DNA of 64,000 bases from Fluoribacter gormanii (GTDB lineage: Bacteria; Pseudomonadota; Gammaproteobacteria; Legionellales; Legionellaceae): NCBI RefSeq assembly GCF_900156395.1, contig NZ_FTNL01000004.1, positions 1 through 64,000 on the forward strand, in the 5' to 3' direction. The notes below the pieces were generated by a model. It saw only the letters and a program-made list of their open reading frames with translations. It was not told the DNA's origin and made no database searches. A program made the translations under genes and the position numbers. How positions within the stretch are numbered: position 1 is the first letter of the stretch; each line of letters opens with the position of its first letter. Below, piece by piece: positions 6,818 through 15,387 of the stretch.

Positions 6818-8692
6818 TTAAGGATTTGCATTATTACGAATACTTGGCTCTGTAACGGTATGCTCCTTTTCCGCTTCCGGGGCAGGGGATGACGATCTAA
6901 GCTCTTGCAATTTATCTCTGAAACCTTGTTGAATTTGGCTGGTTTTATCCGCATCGTTTAATTCATCAGATAATTTACCTAAGGCTTTAACTGCATGTTT
7001 TAATGTCTTTTTTGTTTTGCTAAAATATGCAATCTCATGATTTTTTTTCATTTCATCAATTACACTAATTATTTGTTGCTGCAACTGATCTATACTTTCT
7101 TTATCCCTTGTATCAACAATCTCAAGATTCTTCAAAACAATATCTAGGTGTTCCAGCTTTTCTTTTAATTTTGCTACTTCACGATGCTGAGCCCCATATT
7201 TTGCAGGGGCTTTTTCCAGATCATAAGCAACTATCGACCTTCGTATCGCAATTTCTTTTTTTGCTATGGCTAAATCGATCTCTGCTGAAGTTTTTATTAG
7301 GGAGCCAAACTTAAACTTTTCAATAAAATCTTTTAATGGCACGGCTTTTGGATCCCCTGGATTAAAAATTTCGTGTCCTTTTTTCCATGAGTCGAAGACA
7401 CGCTTTGACACTAAAACGGCCCCCTTATCATTGGGATTTGCATCAATCCAGTTATGAGAATCTTCATGTTCTTTTTTAAGCACTAGATCATTAGTAATCA
7501 GCATGGTTAAGCTTTCTCGACTATGTTTTTTAAACCATTTCTCCGCTGCTTTTGATCCAAATTGTCCGAAACCAAATCCCTTTTTACCATAGGCTTTCGA
7601 TTCAGGAATGTTCGTATTATTTAAATCAAGAGGTAGAGGCTGCTCTGGATCGTCATTTTTGGGAAAGTCTGATGTTTTCAACGCTCTTCTTGTTCCCATA
7701 TAAGTAACAACTTTTGGAAATAAAGTGGAATCTTCACCATCTACACGACAAAATATTGGCTTTGTATTGGGTAATTTTTCAATGTCTTTAAGTAATTTTG
7801 GACCTCTTACTGGATTAAGATTAGATGAGAACGTTTCAGGAATGACAACACCAAGTAATGGCAAACCACTATCAGGTGGTGCTGTTACGAAAACAGCTTC
7901 CCGCATTCTATCTTTTACATCTTCCAGGATGCTGCTTTTTGAGTGTAAATTAGAAATACCCGTATATCCTTTATTATTTGCAGCCTGAATTACTAATTTT
8001 CTCATTTGAGAGACTTCGCGAATGACACCACCGTCAACAGATACTACATCATTTCCAGATTGGTCACCTGCATATTTTGGAAGAAGTTCTGTTGATTTCT
8101 CTACAGCTGCTTTAGCAGCAAATGACTTTCCACTACCAGAAGGACCTGCAACAATAACAACTGGGCGTTGCTTCCATCTCTCTCCTTCAAAATGGGTGGT
8201 AGAGGCTCGGAAAACTGCATTCATGTATTCATTGCTGTTCATCTCCTCTTCTAAGGCCAGTTTATACAACTCAGAACCTTCTTTACCGAGAAAACTCTCC
8301 ATTGAAATAGTTGCCTTTTCAGGATTTGTCTCCCGAACTGCAGGGTCTCCGCTAAATTGGCCATCTTTGGATGCATTTTTCTCTGCAACCAATTTTATAA
8401 ATTGTTTTCTAAAGAACGTACGATCATTGGCTTTTTCTTTATCCTCATCACTTGTAATTCCGTGGTCTCTCTTATATTTCTCAACTTCTTGTGCATACTT
8501 GAGTTTATATTTAATAATTCCTTCATAAAGCTTTGCTGCACTTTCTCCTGAGAGACGATCGGCTACAAAATGACTATCTATTTCCCTTTGATTCATATCA
8601 GAATCGCTTGAGGATAAAGGTTTATAATCGCCAATCTGAGCGATTAACTGCTCAGACTGTGTGGCTACTTTAATATCTTTTTCATAACCCAT
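6818..8692 (-). CDS. Zeta-toxin-like P-loop kinase, putative effector
   Basis: The protein has 624 residues. Residues 1-170 are charged and helical. RPVVIVAGPSGSGKS (about 176-190) is a Walker A loop in the setting typical of zeta-toxin/nucleoside-kinase folds, followed by SVDGG (zeta toxins have a catalytic Asp here) and helices. Residues about 480-600 form a long coiled-coil, and the tail is rich in Glu, Pro and Ser (PAPEAEKEHTVTEPS), resembling the E-block of Dot/Icm substrates. AGGAAA precedes the ATG. There is no partner antitoxin gene, which argues for an effector rather than a toxin-antitoxin module. Kinase activity and target are unknown; the P-loop is the only certain functional element. 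Confidence 0.6.
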   Translation of the reverse strand: MGYEKDIKVATQSEQLIAQIGDYKPLSSSDSDMNQREIDSHFVADRLSGESAAKLYEGIIKYKLKYAQEVEKYKRDHGITSDEDKEKANDRTFFRKQFIKLVAEKNASKDGQFSGDPAVRETNPEKATISMESFLGKEGSELYKLALEEEMNSNEYMNAVFRASTTHFEGERWKQRPVVIVAGPSGSGKSFAAKAAVEKSTELLPKYAGDQSGNDVVSVDGGVIREVSQMRKLVIQAANNKGYTGISNLHSKSSILEDVKDRMREAVFVTAPPDSGLPLLGVVIPETFSSNLNPVRGPKLLKDIEKLPNTKPIFCRVDGEDSTLFPKVVTYMGTRRALKTSDFPKNDDPEQPLPLDLNNTNIPESKAYGKKGFGFGQFGSKAAEKWFKKHSRESLTMLITNDLVLKKEHEDSHNWIDANPNDKGAVLVSKRVFDSWKKGHEIFNPGDPKAVPLKDFIEKFKFGSLIKTSAEIDLAIAKKEIAIRRSIVAYDLEKAPAKYGAQHREVAKLKEKLEHLDIVLKNLEIVDTRDKESIDQLQQQIISVIDEMKKNHEIAYFSKTKKTLKHAVKALGKLSDELNDADKTSQIQQGFRDKLQELRSSSPAPEAEKEHTVTEPSIRNNANP

Positions 8693-8931
8693 AATTTTTC
8701 CTATATCAATTTTTACCTTTTTTTACCTCGGATGAAGTTATTAATATCTTTTGAGTAATTATAGTGTACGAACAGTGTATGGTCTAATTTTGACCACGTT
8801 GGGTTGCTAGATTAGAGTCTTATTATTCTTTTACAAGGAAATATTATTGATTGATAATTAATCAAAGTGTTCTGTAATCACGGTAATTACATTTAAAATG
8901 ATTGAGTATGATGCATTATAAATTTTTTAGG

Positions 8932-9872
8932 ATGAAAGATTCCATGACATCTCGAGAAAGTGCATTAAAACATTTTTTTAGTCGTTTTCCTGAAAATGAA
9001 TTAAATGTTACCAAAGGATTTTGCCTGGTTGTAAAAAATTTATTATCTGATTAAACCTTTACACTGGAGTTCATTAAAGGGTTACATAAAATTTGTACTT
9101 TTGGGGTGAGGAACATGCTGGCTCAAACTCCAGGTGAATTTCGCAGTACGGGTGCTTCATGGAAAATGAATACTTAATTTGATTCATTCGAGGGATTAAT
9201 CCAGACGATCGATTACCTAAAATCAGCAGAGAAAAAAATGGGGCGTCTGGCGTGGATTTATCGATACAAACTAAGGACAGTAATAAATACATTTCAAGTT
9301 TTCTTGCTGAGGATACTTATTTGTTAGCTGATCTAATATGGAACAACTTAAAGGATGGCTCTATTATTAATATACTTCTCGAGAAAAATGAAAGTGACTC
9401 AGTCAATTTTTAGATGCAGTTTGTAAAGAACATATTGAGCAATTAGAAGAAGCATTAGAACATGCAGAATCAAAACAAGATAAGTTGACTGCAATATTTA
9501 CTTATTTAAAGCATACTGTACTACATCATCCATTTCAGGATGGGAGAGGCCGTACCTAGTCCGTGCTTTTATCCCAATTTTTATTAATGCGTGAAAATCT
9601 TTTACCTCTTTTAATTCTTAATTCAAACATAATTCCAGGTTACTCCATAAGAGAACTTGTAGATGAGTATTTACGAGTAGAAAAGTAAATGGATAAAATC
9701 TTGGAATTTACACACAATATTTCAAGTGATGAAATGGTAACACCCAATATTGATACAGAAGAATTTCTATCACGTGAGTGTCGAGGAGGCAGCCATTCAA
9801 TTTCAGCAAGTAAAAGGGAACTATTTAGAATGGAGTAAAGCACAAGAATATGAGCGTTCCGGGCTTGAGTGA
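8932..9872 (+). pseudogene. Decayed Fic-family (AMPylase-like) gene
   Basis: Starting at ATG 8932 the frame reads MKDSMTSRESALKHFF, passes a stop, then gives FIKGLHKICTFGV and AQTPGEFRSTGAS, resembling the N-terminal half of Fic proteins (helix plus PGEFR). After another stop and a frameshift it continues to LKHTVLHHPFQDGRGRT, the Fic active-site loop HPFx(D/E)GxGR, at once followed by a TAG (9557-9559). The frame is then open to 9688, and the other frames carry EEAAIQFQQVKG to a stop near 9870. At least three stops and two shifts make it non-functional. Fic enzymes modify host proteins with nucleotides, so this was probably an effector. Confidence 0.7.
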
Positions 9873-9898
9873 GAGCATTCTTAGATAGGCAAACAATT

Positions 9899-10087
9899 TT
9901 ATTGTTTCTCCTCTTTTTCCAACTTGTGACCATCCAGATGGCGTTCATTACGTTCATTTTCCAGCTTTTCTATCTGCTTTTCCTTTTTTGTTCTTCCGAA
10001 TTTAATACGATTTTCAGAAGCTTTCTTTTCTTTTTCCAAACGAATTTTAGCCTTTCTCTTTTTATTAAGATTAATAATCTCTACCAT
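9899..10087 (-). CDS. Small DUF4169-like protein
   Basis: This 62-residue, very basic, lysine/glutamate-rich protein begins MVEIINLNKKRKAKIRLEK and continues with ENRIKFGRTKKEK and HLDGHKLE. These match the pattern I know for DUF4169 (EIINLR..RKAK.R, ENR..FGRTK.EK, RLDGH). Family function is unknown; it has no membrane segment. It lies immediately divergent from the elongation factor G gene (200 bases between starts). It is easily missed because of its size, but the conserved pattern supports a real gene. Confidence 0.7.
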   Translation of the reverse strand: MVEIINLNKKRKAKIRLEKEKKASENRIKFGRTKKEKQIEKLENERNERHLDGHKLEKEEKQ

Positions 10088-10287
10088 AGCACTCTCTGCA
10101 ATTATGTATTGTTTATACTATAGCGCATAAAATACACACAAATCATCTAAATAGAGAGAGACATCAACAGAATTAGCTCGAAATAATCATAAAAAAATGA
10201 TTAATGGAATAAGTTTTTGCTGCAAATCCGGATAAAATACTGTACAATATGTGACAAATTTTTATCCATTAACTTAATAAGAGCGCT

Positions 10288-12378
10288 ATGACTGATTTAA
10301 ACCTTTATAGAAATATTGGTATCTTCGCCCACGTAGATGCCGGAAAAACCACCACTACCGAGCGTATTCTTAAGCTCACTGGTAAAATCCACAAAATAGG
10401 TGAGGTTCATGATGGTGAATCAACAACCGATTTCATGGAACAGGAAGCCGAGCGCGGTATTACCATCCAATCCGCAGCAGTAAGTTGCTTCTGGAAAGGT
10501 CATCGTTTCAACGTAATCGACACCCCAGGACACGTTGACTTCACTGTAGAAGTATATCGTTCACTGAAGGTACTCGACGGCGGTATCGGGGTATTCTGTG
10601 GCTCTGGCGGCGTTGAACCTCAGTCAGAAACCAACTGGCGCTATGCGAACAACTCAAAAGTATCTCGTTTGATTTTCGTTAATAAACTTGACCGTATTGG
10701 TGCGAACTTCCTGAGAGTAACTGAGCAAATTAAAAAAGTATTGGGTGCCCATCCTTTAATCATGACTTTGCCGATTGGCTTTGAAGATAGCTTCGTAGGC
10801 GTGGTCGATTTATTAACACGTCAGGCATATGTTTGGGACGAATCTGGGCAGCCAGAAAATTTCAAAGTTACTGATGTACCAGCCGATATGAAAGACGATG
10901 TTGAAGCGTATCGTGCGCAATTAATTGAATCGGCACTTGAAATGGATGATGAGCTGTTGATGGCTTATTTAGAAGGTGAGGAACCTTCAATTGAAGAAAT
11001 TAAACGTTGTATCCGTAAAGGAACACTTGAATTAGCCTTCTTCCCAACTTATTGCGGTTCTGCTTTTAAAAACAAAGGGATGCAGCTATTATTGGATGCA
11101 GTGGTTGACTATTTGCCTGCTCCCCATGAAGTTAATCCACAACCTTTGACTAATGCTGAAGGTGAACCAAATGGCCAATACGCTATCGTTTCTCCTGATG
11201 AACCATTCCGCGCTTTGGCATTTAAAATTATGGATGACCGTTTTGGTGCTCTAACATTCGTACGTATTTATTCAGGAAGACTAAATAAAGGGGATACAAT
11301 TCTCAACTCCTTTACCGGTAAAACTGAGCGGGTTGGACGTATGGTTGAGATGCAAGCGAATGAGCGTCATGAATTACAAAGTGCTGAAGCAGGTGACATT
11401 ATAGCGATTGTAGGTATGAAAAACGTTCGAACCGGCCATACTCTTTGCGATCCTAATCATGAATGTACACTTGAAGCGATGGTTTTCCCTGAGCCAGTTA
11501 TCTCTATCGCGGTTACTCCAAAAGATAAAGGCGCTACTGAGAAAATGGCGATTGCTATTGGTAAGATGGTAGCAGAGGATCCAACGTTTAGAGTGGAAAC
11601 TGATCAAGATTCAGGTGAAACTATTCTTCGTGGTATGGGTGAATTACATCTTGATATTAAAGTGGATATTCTGAAGCGTACCTATGACGTTGAATTGATT
11701 GTAGGCCAACCTCAGGTTGCTTACCGTGAAACCATAACCAAATCGATTCAAGACAGCTATACTCACAAGAAGCAATCAGGTGGTGCTGGTCAATACGGTA
11801 AAATTGATTACACCATTCAGCCTGGAGAACCAAATACTGGGTTCACTTTCATCACATCTGTTGTCGGTGGAAACGTTCCTAAGGAATTCTTCCCTGCAAT
11901 CGAGAAAGGGTTCCGTTCAATGATGGACTCTGGTACTTTAGCAGGCTTCCCGGTGTTAGATGTTGTTGTGAACCTGACCGATGGTGCTTACCATGCCGTT
12001 GACTCATCAGCAATCGCATTTGAAATCGCGGCGAAGGGTGCTTTTCGTCAATCAATACCAAAAGCTGGTCCACAATTGCTTGAACCCATCATGAAGGTTG
12101 ACGTTTACAGTACTGAAGAAGATGTTGGTAATGTGATTGGTGACTTGAACCGTCGTCGTGGAATGATCTCAGGCCAAGAACCCAGTGCAGCTGGCGTCCG
12201 CATTAAGGCTGATGTTCCTCTTTCAGAGATGTTTGGTTATATCAGCACATTGCGTACTCTTACCTCTGGTCGTGGTCAATTCTCAATGGAATTCTCTCAC
12301 TATGCTCCTTGTCCAAACAATGTAGCTGAAGCAGTGATTGCCAAAGAGAAAGAAAAGAAAGCTGCAGCAATGGCTTAA
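10288..12378 (+). CDS. fusA: Elongation factor G (second, stand-alone copy type)
   Basis: This 696-residue translational GTPase carries G1 AHVDAGKT (about 14-21), switch II DTPGH (about 82-86), NKLD, then EF-G domains II-V, including GGAGQYGKI and the C-terminal [11 protein letters not shown] segment. EF-G moves tRNA and mRNA on the ribosome and helps recycle subunits. It is not next to rpsL, rpsG or tuf, so it is probably a second copy outside the str operon; whether it acts in elongation or recycling cannot be told. The gene is monocistronic, with a terminator hairpin at 12398-12430. Codon usage looks more optimised than in the neighbouring effector-like genes, consistent with a core gene inside an accessory region. 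Confidence 0.9.
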   Translation: MTDLNLYRNIGIFAHVDAGKTTTTERILKLTGKIHKIGEVHDGESTTDFMEQEAERGITIQSAAVSCFWKGHRFNVIDTPGHVDFTVEVYRSLKVLDGGIGVFCGSGGVEPQSETNWRYANNSKVSRLIFVNKLDRIGANFLRVTEQIKKVLGAHPLIMTLPIGFEDSFVGVVDLLTRQAYVWDESGQPENFKVTDVPADMKDDVEAYRAQLIESALEMDDELLMAYLEGEEPSIEEIKRCIRKGTLELAFFPTYCGSAFKNKGMQLLLDAVVDYLPAPHEVNPQPLTNAEGEPNGQYAIVSPDEPFRALAFKIMDDRFGALTFVRIYSGRLNKGDTILNSFTGKTERVGRMVEMQANERHELQSAEAGDIIAIVGMKNVRTGHTLCDPNHECTLEAMVFPEPVISIAVTPKDKGATEKMAIAIGKMVAEDPTFRVETDQDSGETILRGMGELHLDIKVDILKRTYDVELIVGQPQVAYRETITKSIQDSYTHKKQSGGAGQYGKIDYTIQPGEPNTGFTFITSVVGGNVPKEFFPAIEKGFRSMMDSGTLAGFPVLDVVVNLTDGAYHAVDSSAIAFEIAAKGAFRQSIPKAGPQLLEPIMKVDVYSTEEDVGNVIGDLNRRRGMISGQEPSAAGVRIKADVPLSEMFGYISTLRTLTSGRGQFSMEFSHYAPCPNNVAEAVIAKEKEKKAAAMA

Positions 12379-12397
12379 GACTGCTAGTAACTTTTAG

Positions 12398-12430
12398 AAA
12401 GCTCTGTCAGTTCGTTCTGATGGAGCTTTT
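12398..12430 (+). terminator. Rho-independent terminator of the EF-G gene
   Basis: AAAGCTC...CAG / CTG...GAGCTTTT forms an interrupted stem starting 20 bases after the stop codon and ends in four T residues. Confidence 0.7.
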
Positions 12431-12688
12431 AAAACCTTCAAATTAAGCACCCTTTTTTTGAAGTGACTTTCAATGAAATACACTGATCTAGCTGATCCTA
12501 AGTACTTAATTTTTCCTGAATCTGAACTTCATATTAATTTCCGATCTAAGTGTAAACGCACTCTATTGATTCATATTTTACTCCTCTGAGACTTTAAATC
12601 ACCATTATTTACGATGGTTAATTATCCAATTCGATTTATAATAAACCGACTAATATACTATTTAAAACAAATAAATCGGGTATTATTT

Positions 12689-13822
12689 ATGCAAGAGAAA
12701 TACTTGAGTTATCCCCCATGTTACTATGATATTGATCGAATGGAAGCTGAAAAACGACTCAGCAACATGCCTTTTAGAACTTTTATATTGCGTCCCAGTA
12801 GTCAAAAAGATGCAATTGCTGCATTGAGTATCGTGGTTAGAGGGAGAGATAATCAAATCAAAGTCGCTCATTTTTTAGTGACCCAAAATCCAGCTGATGA
12901 CAGGACTCTTATATTGCAAAATCACCAGGGCATCTATAAAGATTTGAAGACTATGGTAAATAGTCTTTCAATGCGCTATTGGATTCCTTTTAATCAAATT
13001 GAGGCAGTAAAAGGAAAAGACAAACTACCAGGATGTTCTTTATTATCGTTGACATGGAAACAATTGAAGCTTAATGAAGAGCAAATCAAAAATGCTTTGA
13101 AAGGTAAAGAGGTTGGCACGTTTATTTTTTCACTTGGCAAAGAAAATGGCCAATATCCTTGGATTATGAGTGTGAAAATCACTAAGTCAACGAATCTTGA
13201 TTTTGGTATTTATATTAAAAAAAATGGTTTTTGTGAAAAGCCACTTCCACATTTATTGAGCAGCAGACCAGTAATTGAAATTCCAAAATCACTTGGCGAA
13301 ATTATTGCTTTAAATGCTGGTGAATATTTTGCAGATGAAGTTACTTATAATTATTCTAAAGGTGAACTTATAAGTCTACCCATATTTATTGAACCTTTTA
13401 GACTAAAGAGAACAACCGTTGAAGGCTATATTGAATCGATTGAAACCGGTGGTTTAGATCATATTAAGCAACTTTTTGAAACCCTTTCTAAGATACAAAA
13501 GAGGGCACTATTAAAATTTCCGTTTTACATTCACTTGAATTCAGTTGAAAGAAATTTTGTTCAAGGTTATACCGCGAAACCGATTGATTTAGCATCAAGT
13601 CAGGAAATAAAAGATTTTCTAATTAAAGAAGAAGAAAAAGTAAATAATTTAACCCCAAATGCTCTTATGGGATTGTTTAAGCAATATGCGCTACCCAAAG
13701 ACTTGGCCCAACACATTGCAGGCTATTTGGATTTTACCGATGGATTGCATTTATCTCAAACAAATAGAGAAGCACATGAGGCTACAAATCCTGAGGCAGA
13801 AGAGAATAAACCCAAGCATTAA
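12689..13822 (+). CDS. Putative effector: tandem SH2-like domains plus C-terminal F-box-like motif
   Basis: The frame is open from an ATG at 12614, but that extension is hydrophobic and odd; I take the ATG at 12689 (377 aa). Residues 11-102 match an SH2 domain: YYDIDRMEAEKRL (beta-A/alpha-A, Arg17 near alpha-A2), TFILRPSS with Arg35 at beta-B5, ALSIVVRG, IKVAHFLV with His61 at beta-D4, and a YKDLKTMVNSL second helix. Residues about 121-225 look like a second, degenerate SH2 (TWKQLKL, VGTFIFSLG, PWIMSVKI) with Ser148 replacing the key Arg. Residues 335-365 (LPKDLAQHIAGYLDFTDGLH and on) fit the F-box pattern. The tail is acidic then basic. An SH2-F-box adaptor would link phosphotyrosine targets to SCF ubiquitin ligase. 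Gene certain, SH2 likely, F-box plausible, function inferred. Confidence 0.65.
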   Translation: MQEKYLSYPPCYYDIDRMEAEKRLSNMPFRTFILRPSSQKDAIAALSIVVRGRDNQIKVAHFLVTQNPADDRTLILQNHQGIYKDLKTMVNSLSMRYWIPFNQIEAVKGKDKLPGCSLLSLTWKQLKLNEEQIKNALKGKEVGTFIFSLGKENGQYPWIMSVKITKSTNLDFGIYIKKNGFCEKPLPHLLSSRPVIEIPKSLGEIIALNAGEYFADEVTYNYSKGELISLPIFIEPFRLKRTTVEGYIESIETGGLDHIKQLFETLSKIQKRALLKFPFYIHLNSVERNFVQGYTAKPIDLASSQEIKDFLIKEEEKVNNLTPNALMGLFKQYALPKDLAQHIAGYLDFTDGLHLSQTNREAHEATNPEAEENKPKH

Positions 13823-13890
13823 TCAAATTGGCCCGGTAATTTAGAAACAAGTGTCGATTCAGTTAGGGCACGACTTACACTGGTGAGGAT

Positions 13891-14550
13891 TCATTCCAGT
13901 TTTTCTAATAAAACAATATCCGAACCACGGATATGAGATATTATTTTTGCTGTTGCTGATGTATCCTTTAGGATTTTTTGTATATCAGAAAATAAATCAA
14001 GACCATGATGTTTTAACGAGCGTAATAAAAAATAAGCTTTACCATTGTTCGCAAGTGAATTTTCTAGCGCGCGAATATAACTCTCAAATGAACTATCCAA
14101 ATAAAATCTACAACGATTTTTAAATTGGGAAGGAGAAAGCACTCCATGGCCTGGTTGGAAATAGGGCGGATTACTGATAGTTAAATCAAATTTTCCTTCC
14201 CATTTCCTTTCATGTAATGCATCATAATTTAAAAGATGCCATCGAAGTTGTAATTCAGGTCGATTGACGGTAGCGATGTTTTGATGAAAATATTCAGTAT
14301 AAATATCCTGGACTTCAATAAAATCAATCTGTCGGATTGCTTGAAGGTGCCATGATAGTTCGATTCCAATGACTCCACAGCCTGCACAGAGATCTAATAT
14401 TCTCAGTGAGCCAAGATCAGTGTCGGATTTAAACTGTGTTGCAACAAATTTCGCAAGGTGGATTGAATCGAGGCTGAAATGGTATTCTTCAGGTTGTTTA
14501 TAATTATATGTAAAATGTACGTTTAATTCGCTCTGCATTGTATCAATCAT
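13891..14550 (-). CDS. trmN6: tRNA1(Val) (adenine-37-N6)-methyltransferase-like protein
   Basis: This is a class I SAM-dependent methyltransferase of the YfiC/TrmN6 type. ILDLCAGCGVIGIEL (about 50-65) is the SAM-binding motif I and SNPPYF is the NPPY motif of N6-adenine methyltransferases. The family methylates A37 of tRNA1(Val). Length (about 220 aa) fits, though the substrate cannot be proven from the motifs. The frame reaches a TTG at 14571; the ATG at 14550 is used here, and ATG 14538 is also possible since no clear ribosome site decides. It is convergent with the SH2/F-box gene, 68 bases apart. Confidence 0.75.
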   Translation of the reverse strand: MIDTMQSELNVHFTYNYKQPEEYHFSLDSIHLAKFVATQFKSDTDLGSLRILDLCAGCGVIGIELSWHLQAIRQIDFIEVQDIYTEYFHQNIATVNRPELQLRWHLLNYDALHERKWEGKFDLTISNPPYFQPGHGVLSPSQFKNRCRFYLDSSFESYIRALENSLANNGKAYFLLRSLKHHGLDLFSDIQKILKDTSATAKIISHIRGSDIVLLEKLE

Positions 14551-14685
14551 TTTGCAATTATTTTTTGTCAATTATAACCACAAATCATCAAGTGAAATAA
14601 GTTAGATCTAGTGTCAAATAATATGTAATACGGTTTTTTTATAAGTATGTGTTCATAGGATAAATTTATAGACAAGAAATTGTCA

Positions 14686-15306
14686 TTAAGTAAATTGTGG
14701 CTTGCTGTATTCAACACAGTATTCATATGCTGTATAAGCACCCGCTATACCTATTTTTTTTGAGAATGGACGCTCTTTAGGTTGAGAAAGGATAAAAATA
14801 AAGTTCTGCAATTCATTAATAGTTAACTCTTTTCCTTTACCGTATTGTTCACGTAATAAAAGTTGTTCTTCAGAAGCCCTATGAAGTGCTTTATCATTAC
14901 CTAACCACCAAGCTAAAGTAAATGTACTATACCAAGATTGGTAAATGATAAATTTTACTTCTTCTCCATTGTATATTTTTTCTATAACAAACGTATGGTA
15001 GTCTTTTCCTATTTGTAACAGAAATATATTATTATCACATTGAGTGTCTAGTAGTCTCTCTTGCATTACATCTTGAATAAAATATGTGATAGAGAATTGT
15101 TCTGGATGTTTTTCGAATTGTTTTTGTTTTCCACATAAACAATTTATCAACTCACGCGCTAAATCTTTACAGTAATGTGTCTTGAGTTTTCCTTCCCTTA
15201 TTCTTTCTTGTATTCGATCTAATGTGCTTTGTGCACTGAATTGTTTATTGGTATTATCTAAAAAAAACTTATACTGCATATTAGAATTATTAAATTTTGA
15301 ATCCAA
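14686..15306 (-). CDS. Hypothetical protein, possible thiol-hydrolase fold
   Basis: I do not recognise a family. The 206-residue soluble protein contains THYCKDLARELI (Cys46 at a helix start) and, 58 residues on, KDYHTFVIEKI (His104) followed by FIIYQSW (about 119-125). Cys, then His on a strand, then a strand ending in a polar residue and Trp is the order seen in papain-like cysteine proteases and related toxins, so it may be a thiol hydrolase, but the match is by layout only. The start is a TTG at 15306 or an ATG at 15279; neither has a strong ribosome site. It shares strand with the caspase-like gene upstream (82-base gap). Confidence 0.5.
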   Translation of the reverse strand: MDSKFNNSNMQYKFFLDNTNKQFSAQSTLDRIQERIREGKLKTHYCKDLARELINCLCGKQKQFEKHPEQFSITYFIQDVMQERLLDTQCDNNIFLLQIGKDYHTFVIEKIYNGEEVKFIIYQSWYSTFTLAWWLGNDKALHRASEEQLLLREQYGKGKELTINELQNFIFILSQPKERPFSKKIGIAGAYTAYEYCVEYSKPQFT

Positions 15307-15387
15307 ACTCGTATTATTTTATATTAAATTTTAGATTATAGTGATAAAGGGTAGGTAAATTGGTATAAGTTTGACGACTCGGGAATG

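Noticed and set aside
8022..8528. Plus-strand open frame of 168 codons
   Set aside because: It lies wholly opposite the 624-residue P-loop protein, which has the Walker motif and coherent composition.
6818..8692. Classical epsilon-zeta toxin-antitoxin module
   Set aside because: There is no small antitoxin gene on either side and the protein is more than twice the usual zeta-toxin size.
9869..10123. Plus-strand Phe/Leu-rich open frame of 84 codons
   Set aside because: It is the antisense of the small DUF4169-like gene, whose protein shows the conserved family pattern.
12614..12688. 25-codon N-terminal extension of the SH2/F-box protein
   Set aside because: It is hydrophobic and AT-rich without homology to an SH2 N-terminus; the ATG at 12689 begins just before the domain.
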